Positions 55,081-64,000 are shown, counted from the first letter of the stretch. The stretch is DNA of 64,000 nt from Alphaproteobacteria bacterium (GCA_017999645.1 JAGNLJ010000008.1:61214-125213), one strand, 5' to 3'. The notes: generated by a model from the letters alone, not told the origin. A program made the numbers and translations.

Positions 55081-56457
55081 TTGACAATTTTCTCAAGTCT
55101 CAGGGCAAATCGATTATTTCTGTTTTTGACGGTTTTTGCCGTCTTTTCCGTTGCGGGCATCCTCCCGGCCGGGGCCAAGGAAAACAAGCGTTACGCCTCG
55201 ATCGTGCTTGATGCCGAGACCGGCGTCATCCTTTCCCAGAGCAACGCCGACAAGCCCCTGCACCCGGCCTCTCTCACCAAGATCATGACCCTGCTGATGG
55301 CGTTCGAAGCCATGGAACAGGGCAAACTCTCGGTCCGCGACCGTATACGTGTTTCCAAACATGCCGCGAGCATGGTGCCGAGCAAGCTCGGCCTTAACCC
55401 CGGTTCTACGATTAAAGTCCATGACGCGATTTACGCCATCGTCACCAAATCGGCGAACGACGTTGCCGTGGCTCTGGCCGAACAGCTGGGAGGCACCGAG
55501 ACCAATTTCGCCCGGATGATGACCAACCGCGCCCGCCAGCTCGGCATGGCCAATACGACTTTCACCAACGCTTCGGGCCTGCACGACCCGCGCCAATATT
55601 CCTCGGCCCGCGACATGGCGCTGCTCGCCCGCTTTGTGATCAACACTTACCCCTCCTACTACCGCTATTTCTCGACCGCGAACTTCACCTACCAGGGTCA
55701 CTCCTATCACAACCACAACAGGCTGATGGAAACCTACAAGGGCATGGATGGGATGAAGACCGGCTATGTCGGCCCTTCGGGCTTCAATCTCGTCGCTTCC
55801 GCCGTTCGTAACGACCGCCGCATCATCGGCGTCGTGTTCGGCGGGCGTTCAGCCGCGAGCCGCAATACTCACATGGCGAATTTGCTGGATAACGGTTTTG
55901 CCCGCACCGGCGATTCTTCCGTCCTGATCGCTTCCGCCGATGCGCGGAGCCCAGCGCCCGTGCCGCCGCGCAAGCCCGCCATTCTCGTAGCGCTCAACAC
56001 GCTCAACAAAGTTTCTCCGTCCAAGGGCACACAGGACGTCAAACTGGCTTCGCTGGGTCCGGTTCTCGACCCGGTTAAATTCGGCGAACTGGTGGGCGAA
56101 GGCGATATCGACCCGGCGGAATCCCGCCGTATTGAAACTGGTTTGGTCGCCGTTTCCGCGATCAAGGGCAAGGGTGCCAAACCCGTACAGCGCACGCTGA
56201 CCGCGCCGTCCGCCAATGACACATGGGCCGTCCAGATCGGCGCCTATTCCAGCCGCGCCGCGACCGACCAGGCGCTGCATAGCGCTGCACGTAAAATTCC
56301 CGCAAGTCTCGGCGGCGGCAGTCCCGTCATCGCACCGCTGAAGGTGAAAGACGGCTGGATGTTCCGCGCCCGCCTCTCGGGTTACACGCGCGCACAAGCC
56401 TTCAAGGCCTGCACCTACATCAAAGACTGCATGCCGGTCGCGCCGCAAAATAACTGA
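55081..56457 (+). CDS. D-alanyl-D-alanine carboxypeptidase with SPOR domain
   Basis: 458 aa. A signal peptide (about 1-32), a class A low-molecular-weight PBP domain with Ser64-x-x-Lys67, Ser126-Ala-Asn128 and Lys228-Thr-Gly, a low-complexity linker, and a C-terminal SPOR domain (about 378-455) that binds denuded septal peptidoglycan. It trims pentapeptides during division or growth. The TTG at 55081 is the start because GGGAG precedes it and the signal peptide begins there. The stop overlaps the next ATG. Confidence 0.93.
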   Translation: MTIFSSLRANRLFLFLTVFAVFSVAGILPAGAKENKRYASIVLDAETGVILSQSNADKPLHPASLTKIMTLLMAFEAMEQGKLSVRDRIRVSKHAASMVPSKLGLNPGSTIKVHDAIYAIVTKSANDVAVALAEQLGGTETNFARMMTNRARQLGMANTTFTNASGLHDPRQYSSARDMALLARFVINTYPSYYRYFSTANFTYQGHSYHNHNRLMETYKGMDGMKTGYVGPSGFNLVASAVRNDRRIIGVVFGGRSAASRNTHMANLLDNGFARTGDSSVLIASADARSPAPVPPRKPAILVALNTLNKVSPSKGTQDVKLASLGPVLDPVKFGELVGEGDIDPAESRRIETGLVAVSAIKGKGAKPVQRTLTAPSANDTWAVQIGAYSSRAATDQALHSAARKIPASLGGGSPVIAPLKVKDGWMFRARLSGYTRAQAFKACTYIKDCMPVAPQNN

Positions 56458-57239
56458 TGATCCCTTCCCCTGATATTCACGACAACACGCGTTCAGGCGA
56501 GCGCGGTAACATGCTGTTCATGATCCTGATTGCCGTCGTCCTGATCGGGATTCTCACCGCCGCGATCATGTCGACCAGCACGACGGACGGCGCCAACATC
56601 GACAAGGAAACGCTTGTCATCCGCGCTTCCGAAGTCCAACGCACGGCATCGGAGTTCGAGCGCGCCGTTCTGTTCATCGTCAGCAACCGCAAGAGCGAGG
56701 TCGATATCCGCTTCGCTCATCCTGCTTTCAGCCATACCGATTACGGCGACCTTGCCGACGCGGATACGCTCGAAGAACAACAGGTCCAGGTTTTCCACAC
56801 CAATGGCGGCGGCGCGTCCTTCCGCAAACCGCCGCCCGACATCCAGACACCAGCGGGCGGAGACTGGGAATTCTACGGCGGCACCGCCATTCCCGGCGTC
56901 GGCACGGACAAAGCCGACCTGGTCGCCGTGCTGCCGAATGTCAGCCAGCAATTCTGCAACAAGATAAACGAGCTGAGCGGACAGCCGATAACGCTAACGC
57001 CGGAAGATACCGGCTCAACAGCCGCAGGCGTGGGCACGGCGGGTGATTGCGTGAATTTCGGCGCGTTGGGACGCTTCGACGCCACGCAACAATTCTACAC
57101 CATACCGAACACGATGGATGCAACCACCTTCGCGCAGGATTCAAATACCAGCGCGGCGCGCCCCGCCCTGCAGGCCTGCGTAAAATGCGACATAGGACCT
57201 AACGCGCTGCACTTCTATCACGTGCTGCTGGCACGATAG
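56457..57239 (+). CDS. Pilin-like exported protein (paralogue 2)
   Basis: 260 aa. After a 17-residue head ending RGN comes a single membrane helix MLFMILIAVVLIGILTAAIM as in the protein at 49597-50322, without the Glu of true pilins. The outer part has four cysteines (CNKINEL, CVNFG, CVKCD) and loops rich in Asn and Gly. Shared sequence with paralogue 1 includes a W-x-F/Y-x-G segment and an AVLPxVxxQ-x-C-N motif. The ATG overlaps the upstream TGA. Confidence 0.7.
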   Translation: MIPSPDIHDNTRSGERGNMLFMILIAVVLIGILTAAIMSTSTTDGANIDKETLVIRASEVQRTASEFERAVLFIVSNRKSEVDIRFAHPAFSHTDYGDLADADTLEEQQVQVFHTNGGGASFRKPPPDIQTPAGGDWEFYGGTAIPGVGTDKADLVAVLPNVSQQFCNKINELSGQPITLTPEDTGSTAAGVGTAGDCVNFGALGRFDATQQFYTIPNTMDATTFAQDSNTSAARPALQACVKCDIGPNALHFYHVLLAR

Positions 57240-57252
57240 ATTCAGGAAATAA

Positions 57253-57843
57253 TTAGCGATTGATCGGCTGCTGTTGTTGCTGGCCGGTGGTGCGGATGAT
57301 TTTCGGCTTGGGCCGCGACATGCGCTGGATTTCCCAGCTCATCGGCATGCTGTAATCAAACTGGCCGACCAGTTCGCCCGTGCGCGCATCCATCAGGCGC
57401 AGTTTCACATCCAGCTCATGATGGTCGTTGTAATAGGTTCCCGACATGACGAAGTCGGGGTTTTCGTTGGGCTGGATGTCGACGTAAGGGAAATCGTTTT
57501 CGATGTTCTGCGAGACATGCACGACATCGACCTGATAACCCAGCTGCTGCAAGCGCTCGCCGATATGTTTGGAAATCACGCGGCCGATACGGGTGCTGAG
57601 ATCCGGCGCGGCATAATTGCGCAGCGGCATGACCTTAACCTGGTCATTCTGTTTGTGAATGAAATTGCCACCCTGCTGCATCAGGTAATCGGTGGCGGCG
57701 TAACTTTTTTCCGCGAGATTTACTTCAGGCCGGTCGAAAATATAATTCACGCCCGCCGCGCCGCCGGTCAGTATCGGGTTACAGCCTGCCACCAGCAGGA
57801 CCGGAACCAAAAACAGCAGCGGTATGGCGCGAAGTTTTATCAT
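57253..57843 (-). CDS. FlgO-like outer-membrane lipoprotein
   Basis: 196 aa: signal with lipobox LVAG-Cys near residue 21, then VNLAEKSYAATDYLMQQ and ISKHIGERLQQLGYQVDVV, the FlgO domain pattern, and a C-terminal Gln-rich tail. FlgO is a Vibrio flagellar-surface protein; here no flagellar genes are seen, so it is probably a general envelope lipoprotein. It follows the next gene with a 4-base overlap. Confidence 0.8.
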   Translation of the reverse strand: MIKLRAIPLLFLVPVLLVAGCNPILTGGAAGVNYIFDRPEVNLAEKSYAATDYLMQQGGNFIHKQNDQVKVMPLRNYAAPDLSTRIGRVISKHIGERLQQLGYQVDVVHVSQNIENDFPYVDIQPNENPDFVMSGTYYNDHHELDVKLRLMDARTGELVGQFDYSMPMSWEIQRMSRPKPKIIRTTGQQQQQPINR

Positions 57844-58514
57844 TCCTGCGGCGCGATCGGTACGGGTGCTGTTTCAGACTCATCAGGCGCCGCCTGTGCT
57901 GAAGATGTAGCCTGCACGCGCGGCGCGGGAAGAATTGTGCCTTCGCCATGCACATAACCGTAAGCAGGCAGCGGACGCACGCTGCGTGCTTCGCTGAGCG
58001 CTACGCCGTCTTTCAGCAATGTCAGGACAAAAACAAACTCGCGGGTTTTCGCGGGCTTCCAGGCCTTGCTGTCGACATACTCGTTGCCGTTGTACAGAAC
58101 GACAGGACCTTTGCCTTCATCGCCGACTTCGAATGCCTGGTATTTGACGTGCGTTGCGCCTTCAGGCGAATCCGTCAGCAGATAGCCACGCGCGCGCAGT
58201 TCGTCGCGCAGGGCGTTATCAAGACTGAGATTGAATGCGTTGCTGTGAGTCAGTTTCTCAAGATACACAGGCTGCGGCGACAGGCCGGTCTGCGATTCCA
58301 GATCATCCGTGAGCGCTGCGGCAACCCCGGCCCACATATCGGTCATCTGCGCGTTGCGCCCGGGCGTATAGGCATAGCCGAGACTGTCGGCTGCGGGTCC
58401 GGGCTGCGCCTTGTATTCGTCGTTGTGATAGGCATAACCCGCCGGCATCCAGGTCGGGCTTGCATAGCCGCAGGCAGTAAGCATCAAAACCGGCAGAAGA
58501 TATATCGCACGCAT
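57840..58514 (-). CDS. Lipoprotein of unknown function
   Basis: 224 aa with a lipobox LTA-Cys at 15 and a beta-rich soluble part with Tyr-rich loops. It has no recognised domain; co-translation with the FlgO-like lipoprotein (4-base overlap) suggests a shared envelope function. Confidence 0.7.
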   Translation of the reverse strand: MRAIYLLPVLMLTACGYASPTWMPAGYAYHNDEYKAQPGPAADSLGYAYTPGRNAQMTDMWAGVAAALTDDLESQTGLSPQPVYLEKLTHSNAFNLSLDNALRDELRARGYLLTDSPEGATHVKYQAFEVGDEGKGPVVLYNGNEYVDSKAWKPAKTREFVFVLTLLKDGVALSEARSVRPLPAYGYVHGEGTILPAPRVQATSSAQAAPDESETAPVPIAPQE

Positions 58515-58613
58515 GTGGGGGACCCTGGTTGGTTAAAATTCAGATTGAGATTCTATCAATTAAGGCGGGGCGCGTACAGCCCTTGCACATAACTCTTATA
58601 AATTATGGGAAAA

Positions 58614-60167
58614 CTAGGCCGCCTCGGTGCGGATTTTCTTGATTGAAGACGTGGTGCTCTGGCCGTCGACGGCGGGCATGATCGCGACCGCACCCCCGCC
58701 TGCCTGAACGGCGGCGGCTTCGGGAATCTGATCAATGGTGTAATCGCCACCCTTGAAATAAAGATCGGGCTTCAGCAGCGTGATGAGTTCAATCGCCGTA
58801 TTGTCCTCGCTCTTTTTCGCCGCGCCGAACAGCACAACCATATCGACGCAGGCCAGCGCAGCAAGAACGGCGGCGCGCGCATTCTCATCATGTACGGGAC
58901 GGTCCTCACCTTTCAGCAATCTCACCGATTCATCGCGATTGAGGCCTACGACCAATCTATCGCACTCGCCGCGCGCGGCGTTCAGGTAACTGACATGGCC
59001 TGCGTGCAGAATGTCGAAGCACCCGTTTGTGAATCCAACCTTTAATCCCTTCGCGCGCCAGCGGCGGATCTGCTCGGCGCTTTCATTCCATTCCGCGAGC
59101 GGCGCGCGCTTGTCGGCATAGGCGAATTTTTTCCCGTCGACATTACTTGCGGCTTCGATCAGTTCGCTGCTGCGGATCGGCGCGGTGCCGACTTTCGTGA
59201 CGACGATGCTGCCCGCGATGTTGGCAAGCTCTGCCGCCTGCTCGTAAGTACCGCCCGCTGCGAGAGCTGCAGAAACCGTGGCGATCACCGTGTCACCCGC
59301 GCCGGAGACATCGAACACCTCGATGTCTTTTGCGCCGGGCAGATGCACCGCTTCGCCCATTTTGCGCACGATGCTCATGCCGTCTTTCGAGCGCGTGGCT
59401 AAAACCGCGCCTATATTGCAGCCGGAAATAATTTCGTGGCATGCGCGCACGATTTCATCATCGGTACCCGTTGCCGCGCCGCGTGTCGCATCGGAGAGTT
59501 CACGGCGGTTCGGCGTAATCAGATCCGCGCCCGCATATTTGCTGAAATCATGTCCCTTCGGATCGACGATCACCGGCACGCCTTTTTTGCGCGCCATCGT
59601 GATCAATGCGGTAATCACATCCGGACGGAGCAATCCCTTGCCGTAGTCGGAAATCACAACCGCGCTTGCGTGCTTAATAAAGCCTTCCGCCTTTTTCAAA
59701 AGATCAGCTGCGACCTTATCGCTGAGAGGTGTTTTAGTTTCATGGTCGGTGCGGAGCAATTGCTGATGCCCGGCGAGGTAACGTGTCTTCACAATCGTCG
59801 GGCGCGCCTTGTCGGTCAGCAGCCCTGAATCATCAAATCCGAATTCTTTAATCATGCGGCGCAAGGTCTTGCCGTCTTCGTCATCGCCTGTGACAGACAG
59901 GAGCATGCCTTCCGCGCCGAGGCCCTTCAGATTGGCCAGCGTATTACCGGCGCCGCCCGCCATGATTTCTTCCCGGCGCACCGAAAGCACCGGCACCGGG
60001 CTCTCGGGCGAGATTCGCTCGACCTCCCCATAGACGAACCGGTCCAGCATGACGTCGCCCACCACCAGGACGGGCACCCCGTCCATGGCCCTGATCAGGC
60101 CATCCAGACCGGCTCCGAGGCCGTCCTGGCCGGGACCGGAAAAGGCTTTATTTTCAGTCTTTTTCAT
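58614..60167 (-). CDS. hldE: Bifunctional ADP-heptose synthase HldE
   Basis: Makes ADP-glycero-manno-heptose for the LPS core. The 517-aa protein has an N-terminal ribokinase-type domain (SGAGDTVIATVSAALA signature, residues ~275-300) and a C-terminal nucleotidyltransferase with FDILHAGHVSYL (HxGH). Both domains keep their motifs. The start is the ATG at 60165-60167; an upstream frame to 60350 is rejected because it overlaps the next gene's regulatory region and would add unrelated residues. Confidence 0.93.
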   Translation of the reverse strand: MKKTENKAFSGPGQDGLGAGLDGLIRAMDGVPVLVVGDVMLDRFVYGEVERISPESPVPVLSVRREEIMAGGAGNTLANLKGLGAEGMLLSVTGDDEDGKTLRRMIKEFGFDDSGLLTDKARPTIVKTRYLAGHQQLLRTDHETKTPLSDKVAADLLKKAEGFIKHASAVVISDYGKGLLRPDVITALITMARKKGVPVIVDPKGHDFSKYAGADLITPNRRELSDATRGAATGTDDEIVRACHEIISGCNIGAVLATRSKDGMSIVRKMGEAVHLPGAKDIEVFDVSGAGDTVIATVSAALAAGGTYEQAAELANIAGSIVVTKVGTAPIRSSELIEAASNVDGKKFAYADKRAPLAEWNESAEQIRRWRAKGLKVGFTNGCFDILHAGHVSYLNAARGECDRLVVGLNRDESVRLLKGEDRPVHDENARAAVLAALACVDMVVLFGAAKKSEDNTAIELITLLKPDLYFKGGDYTIDQIPEAAAVQAGGGAVAIMPAVDGQSTTSSIKKIRTEAA

Positions 60168-60350
60168 AGAAAAACGCCAAATGTTTAACGATTTCACGAT
60201 TTTATGCGCTTTTGTTAGGAATTCGTCAATCTTTCTAGTGTGTAATAAAGGGGTGGAAATCCGGATAAACGGCGGGGTTCCTGAACCGGCAAAAACAAGC
60301 CGGGCACTAAAAAAGGGCGTTAGTACAGGTGTGTTATAGAGGGGTGTCAC

Positions 60351-61280
60351 TTGAGTAACTCAGGTATCTTCAGGGAATTCAAAGCCATTCTCGGTCGCAA
60401 CAGGCTCGGCGAACTTCTGGTCATGAAAGGTGTCATTTCTTCAGGCGATCTTCGTTTCGCCCTGAAGCAGCAAAAAGACACACGCCTTCCTCTCGGAAAA
60501 ATCTTCCTGAAACATGCGATGATTTCGCGCCGCCAGCTGGCGATGATTCTTTTCCGCCAGTGGACTCTTCGTGCAGTCACAGCAAGCATGTTCTTCTTCG
60601 CCTCAATCCCAGGCAGCGGCATCAAGAAAGCCCGCGCAGATTCGATCAAGGATGTTCCGGCGCAGATCGCGTTGCAGATTTCAGCGCCCGGCATCGGCAA
60701 GCTGAACATCCACCAGGGCCTTTTCGGCTCCGCTGAAAAACAATCAGCCAACCTCAAGCCGTTCACGAAATGGACGGGCATGTTCGCCCGCTTCGAGCGC
60801 GACCTGAAACGCGACAGCTCTGACAAGCTCATTGCTGAATGGCGCGAGAATCTGAAAGATTTCGAAGGCCTGCCTTTAAAAGAAATGGCGCGCAAGGTGA
60901 ATGATCTTGCCAACAGCAAACCTTACATCAGCGACAACCGCAACTGGGGCCAGTCCGATTACTGGGCGACGCCGGTTGAGTTCCTGCAAAAGGGCGGCGA
61001 CTGTGAAGATTTCGCGATTGCCAAGTATACGGCGCTCCGCGCACTCGGTGTTCCCGAGGAACGCCTTCGTGTTGTCATCCTGCATGACAATGTGAAGAAC
61101 ATCCCGCACGCTGTGCTGGCTGTTTATACTGATGACGGCGTTTACGCACTCGACAACCAGATTAAAACGCTGGTCGACGCGAACAGCGAAGGACGCTACC
61201 GCCCCATCTTCTCGATCAACCGTGAAGGCTGGTGGCTGCACAGCGATCCGGGCGCGACCGTGGTTGCATCAGCGCAGTAA
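60351..61280 (+). CDS. MshEN domain fused to LapG-like transglutaminase cysteine protease
   Basis: 309 aa. Residues 18-41 and 47-70 are two 24-residue motifs of the c-di-GMP-binding MshEN domain (RLGELLVMKG and PLGKIFLKHA starts), separated by five residues. A membrane segment follows (about 72-94), then a periplasmic BTLCP/LapG-type domain with Cys218 (GGDCEDFAI), His253 (PHAVLAVY) and Asp268 (LDNQ). LapG releases biofilm adhesins under c-di-GMP control, normally via LapD; here the receptor seems to be in the same chain. TTG start at 60351 with AGGGG upstream. Confidence 0.88.
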   Translation: MSNSGIFREFKAILGRNRLGELLVMKGVISSGDLRFALKQQKDTRLPLGKIFLKHAMISRRQLAMILFRQWTLRAVTASMFFFASIPGSGIKKARADSIKDVPAQIALQISAPGIGKLNIHQGLFGSAEKQSANLKPFTKWTGMFARFERDLKRDSSDKLIAEWRENLKDFEGLPLKEMARKVNDLANSKPYISDNRNWGQSDYWATPVEFLQKGGDCEDFAIAKYTALRALGVPEERLRVVILHDNVKNIPHAVLAVYTDDGVYALDNQIKTLVDANSEGRYRPIFSINREGWWLHSDPGATVVASAQ

Positions 61281-61652
61281 TCACTCAACGTGAACTTTTG
61301 CTGCCCCAACATAGACCTGCTCTACCCGTCCAGCATTGTCATACTCGACTGAAAAATTTTTGCAGCAATGTAGCTCTGCTAAAAACGGTTCATACATGTA
61401 AATCATTGTATGTGACGTTTTGTCATTCTGAGTTTTAGCTCCGCCTGCCTCAACAAGCACACTTTCAACAAATTCTTTTTTCGTACCAATTGGAAAAAGG
61501 ATTTTGAAAGCTTGAATATAAGATTCCCGATTGCCGTAATCTTTAAAGCTAAAATTTTCTGGTTTAAATCTTGGATTGCTTGGATCGGTAATCTTAAAAG
61601 GATTACAAGCTGACAATACAAGAACGGTAAAAAGAAAAATTATATTTTTCAT
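61281..61652 (-). CDS. Small lipoprotein of unknown function
   Basis: 123 aa with lipobox LSA-Cys16 and a soluble domain containing a Cys-Cys pair (ELHCCKNFSVEYDNAGRVEQVYVG), reminiscent of short SmpA-like fold lipoproteins but not clearly assignable. Its ATG overlaps the pyk stop (ATGA), so it is translated after pyruvate kinase. Slightly lower GC than its neighbours. Confidence 0.65.
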   Translation of the reverse strand: MKNIIFLFTVLVLSACNPFKITDPSNPRFKPENFSFKDYGNRESYIQAFKILFPIGTKKEFVESVLVEAGGAKTQNDKTSHTMIYMYEPFLAELHCCKNFSVEYDNAGRVEQVYVGAAKVHVE

Positions 61653-63067
61653 TCCACTTCTGCAATTCTCAGTAAGTTCGTAGAGCCGGGCGTGCCGAAG
61701 GGTACGCCGGCTGTCATGACAAAGCGCTCGCCTTTTTTTGCGATGCCTTCGGCTTTCAATATCCGGTTAGCGTGCGGCACAGGCCCGCTGAACTCGCCCT
61801 GGATTTCCGGCGCGTGGACGGCATGCACAGCGTAAGAGACCGCCATGCGCCGCGCGACCTCTAATTTAGGCGTCAGGCACAGCACGGGAATTTCCGGGCG
61901 CTGGCGCGACATGCGTAAAGCCGTCGAACCTGACATTGTATAAGTGACGATGCACGCCGCCTCGACATCCTGTGCCGTATAATAAGCCGCCGTCGTGATT
62001 GCATCCGACGGATCGCCCAGCGTGCCGGGATGCGCGCCCGCCATCATTTGTAAATAGGTTTCATCCGTTTCCGTGCGGCGGCAGATCTTGTCCATGAACT
62101 CGACGGCCTTCTGCGGATACGCGCCGCTCGCGGTTTCAGCGGATAACATCACCGCGTCCGCGCCGTCATAAACGGCGGTGGCAACGTCGGACGCTTCGGC
62201 GCGGGTCGGCCTTGCATTGGTTATCATCGATTCCAGCATTTGCGTCGCGACAACCACAGGCTTACCCGCAGCACGCACCTGGCGCACCACGCGCTTTTGC
62301 ACGCCCGGCACATCCTCGGGCGGGATTTCAACGCCAAGGTCGCCGCGCGCCAGCATAACGCCGTCGCAAAGCTCCAGGATTTTATCGAGCGTTTCAATCG
62401 CGGACGGTTTTTCCAGCTTCACCATCAGCGCGGCCCTGCCGCCGATTAGTTTTTTCGCTTCCTTCGCGTCTTCGGGTTTCTGCACGAAGCTTTGCGCAAT
62501 CCAGTCGACGCCCATCTCTAACGCGGCTTTCAGATCTTTTTTATCTTTATCCGTGAGGGCGGGAATGGGAATCACCGCGCCCGGAACATTCAAACCTTTT
62601 TTATCCGAAAGAGCGCTGCCGGATTTAATCACCGCCTCGACGTAATCCTTGCCCTTCTTCGTGACTTCGGCGCGCACCTTGCCGTCATCCAAAAATATCT
62701 GGCTGCCTTTATCCAGCACCTTCAGGATTTCCGGGTGCGGCAAATTCACACGCGTTTCATCGCCGGGCTTCGCATCGAGATCGAAACGGATCGTCTGGTT
62801 TTTCTTCAGCGCGATCTTGCCGTCCTTGAATGTACCGATGCGCAGCTTCGGTCCCTGCAGGTCGGCGAGGATGGCGATGGGCCGCCCGGTTTTTTTCTCT
62901 AAGCTTCGAATGTGATTCAGCGCGGCCTTGTGGTCTTCATGCTTGCCGTGGCTGAAATTCAGCCGGAACATATTCACGCCCGCCTCGAACAATTCGGCTA
63001 TGACTTCCGCGCTGTTGCTGGCAGGACCTATGGTGGCGACAATTTTGGTGTTTCTTTTTTGTGACAT
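61649..63067 (-). CDS. pyk: Pyruvate kinase
   Basis: Last step of glycolysis (PEP to pyruvate). The 472-aa protein has NTKIVATIGPAS, the active-site MFRLNFSHG, metal-binding MLARGDLGVEIPPE and MLSAETASG, and a full C-terminal domain. The ATG at 63065-63067 gives the usual N-terminus; a TTG twelve codons upstream is possible. Confidence 0.96.
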   Translation of the reverse strand: MSQKRNTKIVATIGPASNSAEVIAELFEAGVNMFRLNFSHGKHEDHKAALNHIRSLEKKTGRPIAILADLQGPKLRIGTFKDGKIALKKNQTIRFDLDAKPGDETRVNLPHPEILKVLDKGSQIFLDDGKVRAEVTKKGKDYVEAVIKSGSALSDKKGLNVPGAVIPIPALTDKDKKDLKAALEMGVDWIAQSFVQKPEDAKEAKKLIGGRAALMVKLEKPSAIETLDKILELCDGVMLARGDLGVEIPPEDVPGVQKRVVRQVRAAGKPVVVATQMLESMITNARPTRAEASDVATAVYDGADAVMLSAETASGAYPQKAVEFMDKICRRTETDETYLQMMAGAHPGTLGDPSDAITTAAYYTAQDVEAACIVTYTMSGSTALRMSRQRPEIPVLCLTPKLEVARRMAVSYAVHAVHAPEIQGEFSGPVPHANRILKAEGIAKKGERFVMTAGVPFGTPGSTNLLRIAEVE

Positions 63068-63186
63068 GAATTTCGGCTGAGAGATTGAGGGGAGACGGTG
63101 CAAAGTTCGATTAGCATAACATATAGCTTTTCCATTTTTAATGGTTTAGCTTGTTTTTCATACAACTCAGCAATGGCGGGCACACA

Positions 63187-63699
63187 ATGAATAAACATAA
63201 TGTTTTCGGATTTCTGGCCGTATTTTTGTCACTGGCAGCGTTTTCGGTATCGGCGCACAGCGAAACCCTGGCGGAGAGAAGCTATAAAAATATCGAGACC
63301 CACGTATCCCAGAAATGCACGAGCAACAATCTCGATCCTGCGCTTTGCGCCTGTGAAATGAGCAAGGTCAAAAGCGCGCAATTCTCCGTTTTCACAAAAA
63401 CGCTGAAAACAGACGCGGATTTTCCCAAGCTGGACGCTTATTACGTGCAGAAGATCGTCGTGCCGTGCGTGCTGAACCGGGGTGTTTCGCAAAAACTCTG
63501 CATCCACCACATGAAATCGAAAACGTCGGAATATACCGACCAGGTCGTCAATGATTACTGCGAGTGCGTGGCGGAAGAAGTTGGCGAAAATGTCAGCCGC
63601 GCCTCGTTGAAGGCCAAGGACAGATTCGAAATCATGGCCGTGATGAATGCCGAAAGCGAGAAGGCCCACAAAGTCTGCGACATGGTCCGCGTGAAATAA
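63187..63699 (+). CDS. Secreted cysteine-rich protein of unknown function
   Basis: 170 aa with a signal peptide (MNKHNVFGFLAVFLSLAAFS...AHS) and six or more cysteines in a helical mature domain (CTSNN, CACEM, CVLN, CIHH, CECV, CDM). No recognised family. The ATG at 63187 follows GGCGGG; an upstream in-frame start would spoil the signal peptide. Confidence 0.7.
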   Translation: MNKHNVFGFLAVFLSLAAFSVSAHSETLAERSYKNIETHVSQKCTSNNLDPALCACEMSKVKSAQFSVFTKTLKTDADFPKLDAYYVQKIVVPCVLNRGVSQKLCIHHMKSKTSEYTDQVVNDYCECVAEEVGENVSRASLKAKDRFEIMAVMNAESEKAHKVCDMVRVK

Positions 63700-64000
63700 G
63701 GCGGTCCGGTGCCCCGAGTCGGGCGGAAGATTCGCGGATTTTCGTCTTCTTATGTCATAGGACCGGGGACCTATGACAACCTCAAATAGAATTTTGCCTC
63801 GTTATGAATAGGTCGCGGGAAATATTATTGCGATTTTAAAATCCGGTCTCTGGGGATAAGGGATTGGATAGGACAAAATCTTCCAGCAGATTCAAAATCT
63901 TTTGCTAAAATGGATAACATGTTCAGGAATAATTTCCTGTACCCCTTCCCGAAAATTCATTGTTCAATACCACGAGATGTAGTATTTTGAATGAAGCTAA
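63700..64000. other. Intergenic region with a 9-bp palindrome
   Basis: The last 301 bases hold no supported gene. TGTCATAGG (63753-63761) is mirrored by CCTATGACA (63770-63778) with an 8-base loop. The hairpin has no T tract; it may be an operator or a weak terminator for the secreted protein gene. Confidence 0.45.

Noticed and set aside
60168..60350. 61-residue N-terminal extension of hldE
   Set aside because: Not similar to HldE and lies in the region upstream of the MshEN-LapG gene.

Overview
The window is a 64-kb piece of a bacterial chromosome with moderate GC content, almost certainly from an alphaproteobacterium. The evidence is the rpsF-rpsR-rplI-dnaB order, the block accB-accC-aat-DUF2155-MlaD-like-NDUFA12 (a complex I accessory subunit otherwise known from alphaproteobacteria and mitochondria), a phasin for polyhydroxyalkanoate granules, ClpS/ClpA and an exosortase-associated acyltransferase. 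I cannot name the genus. Genes are tightly packed, often with 1-4 nt overlaps even between convergent genes. I see no rRNA, tRNA or CRISPR array.

Layout. 0.1-3.2 kb: ribosomal protein/helicase operon (minus strand). 3.3-9.5 kb: fatty-acid synthesis cluster fabD, fabG, acpP, fabF followed by mltG. 9.5-16.6 kb: a surface-polysaccharide pair (asparagine synthetase-like amidotransferase and GT4 glycosyltransferase), YqgE, an M16 peptidase and thrC; then pdxT-pdxS, which make pyridoxal phosphate, the cofactor of ThrC. 18-20.3 kb: a 126-bp REP-like repeat, the acyltransferase, a small unknown protein and a glycolipid-binding protein.

21.07-30.97 kb is an AT-rich integrated element in the 3' end of guaA. 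The last bases of guaA are duplicated 9.9 kb away (16 identical bases, encoding Ile-Glu-Trp-Glu-stop on both sides). A tyrosine integrase sits beside guaA, and matching 19-bp arm-type repeats lie just inside each end. The cargo is a five-gene overlapping operon (Rad50/RloC-like ATPase with a Cys-x-x-Cys hook, a 75-aa protein, a HEPN-motif protein, a membrane-anchored protein and a four-cysteine protein) that looks like an undescribed defence system. It also carries a stand-alone recombinase catalytic domain, two paralogous unknown genes, a 164-aa HUH protein with all three rolling-circle Rep motifs next to perfect palindromes, and an XRE regulator divergent from a coiled-coil membrane protein. 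AT-rich sequence left of the element (20.35-21.07 kb) may be left from an older insertion.

31-44.6 kb: guaA, then metF, a PfkB sugar kinase and metE (methionine synthesis), an RsmB-type rRNA methyltransferase, a small secreted repeat protein, guaB, rlmE, an M48-TPR envelope protease, two DsbA-like thiol proteins and aroQ. 44.7-49.6 kb: acetyl-CoA carboxylase and the alphaproteobacterial block. 49.6-64 kb: two pilin-like paralogues, a receiver domain fused to a deaminase that has lost its zinc cysteines, clpA/clpS, phasin, a SPOR-domain D,D-carboxypeptidase, a FlgO-like lipoprotein pair, hldE, a fusion of a c-di-GMP-binding MshEN domain to a LapG-type periplasmic protease, and pyruvate kinase.

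The most promising novelties are the guaA-island operon, the MshEN-LapG fusion, the receiver-pseudodeaminase fusion and the palindrome-flanked HUH gene.
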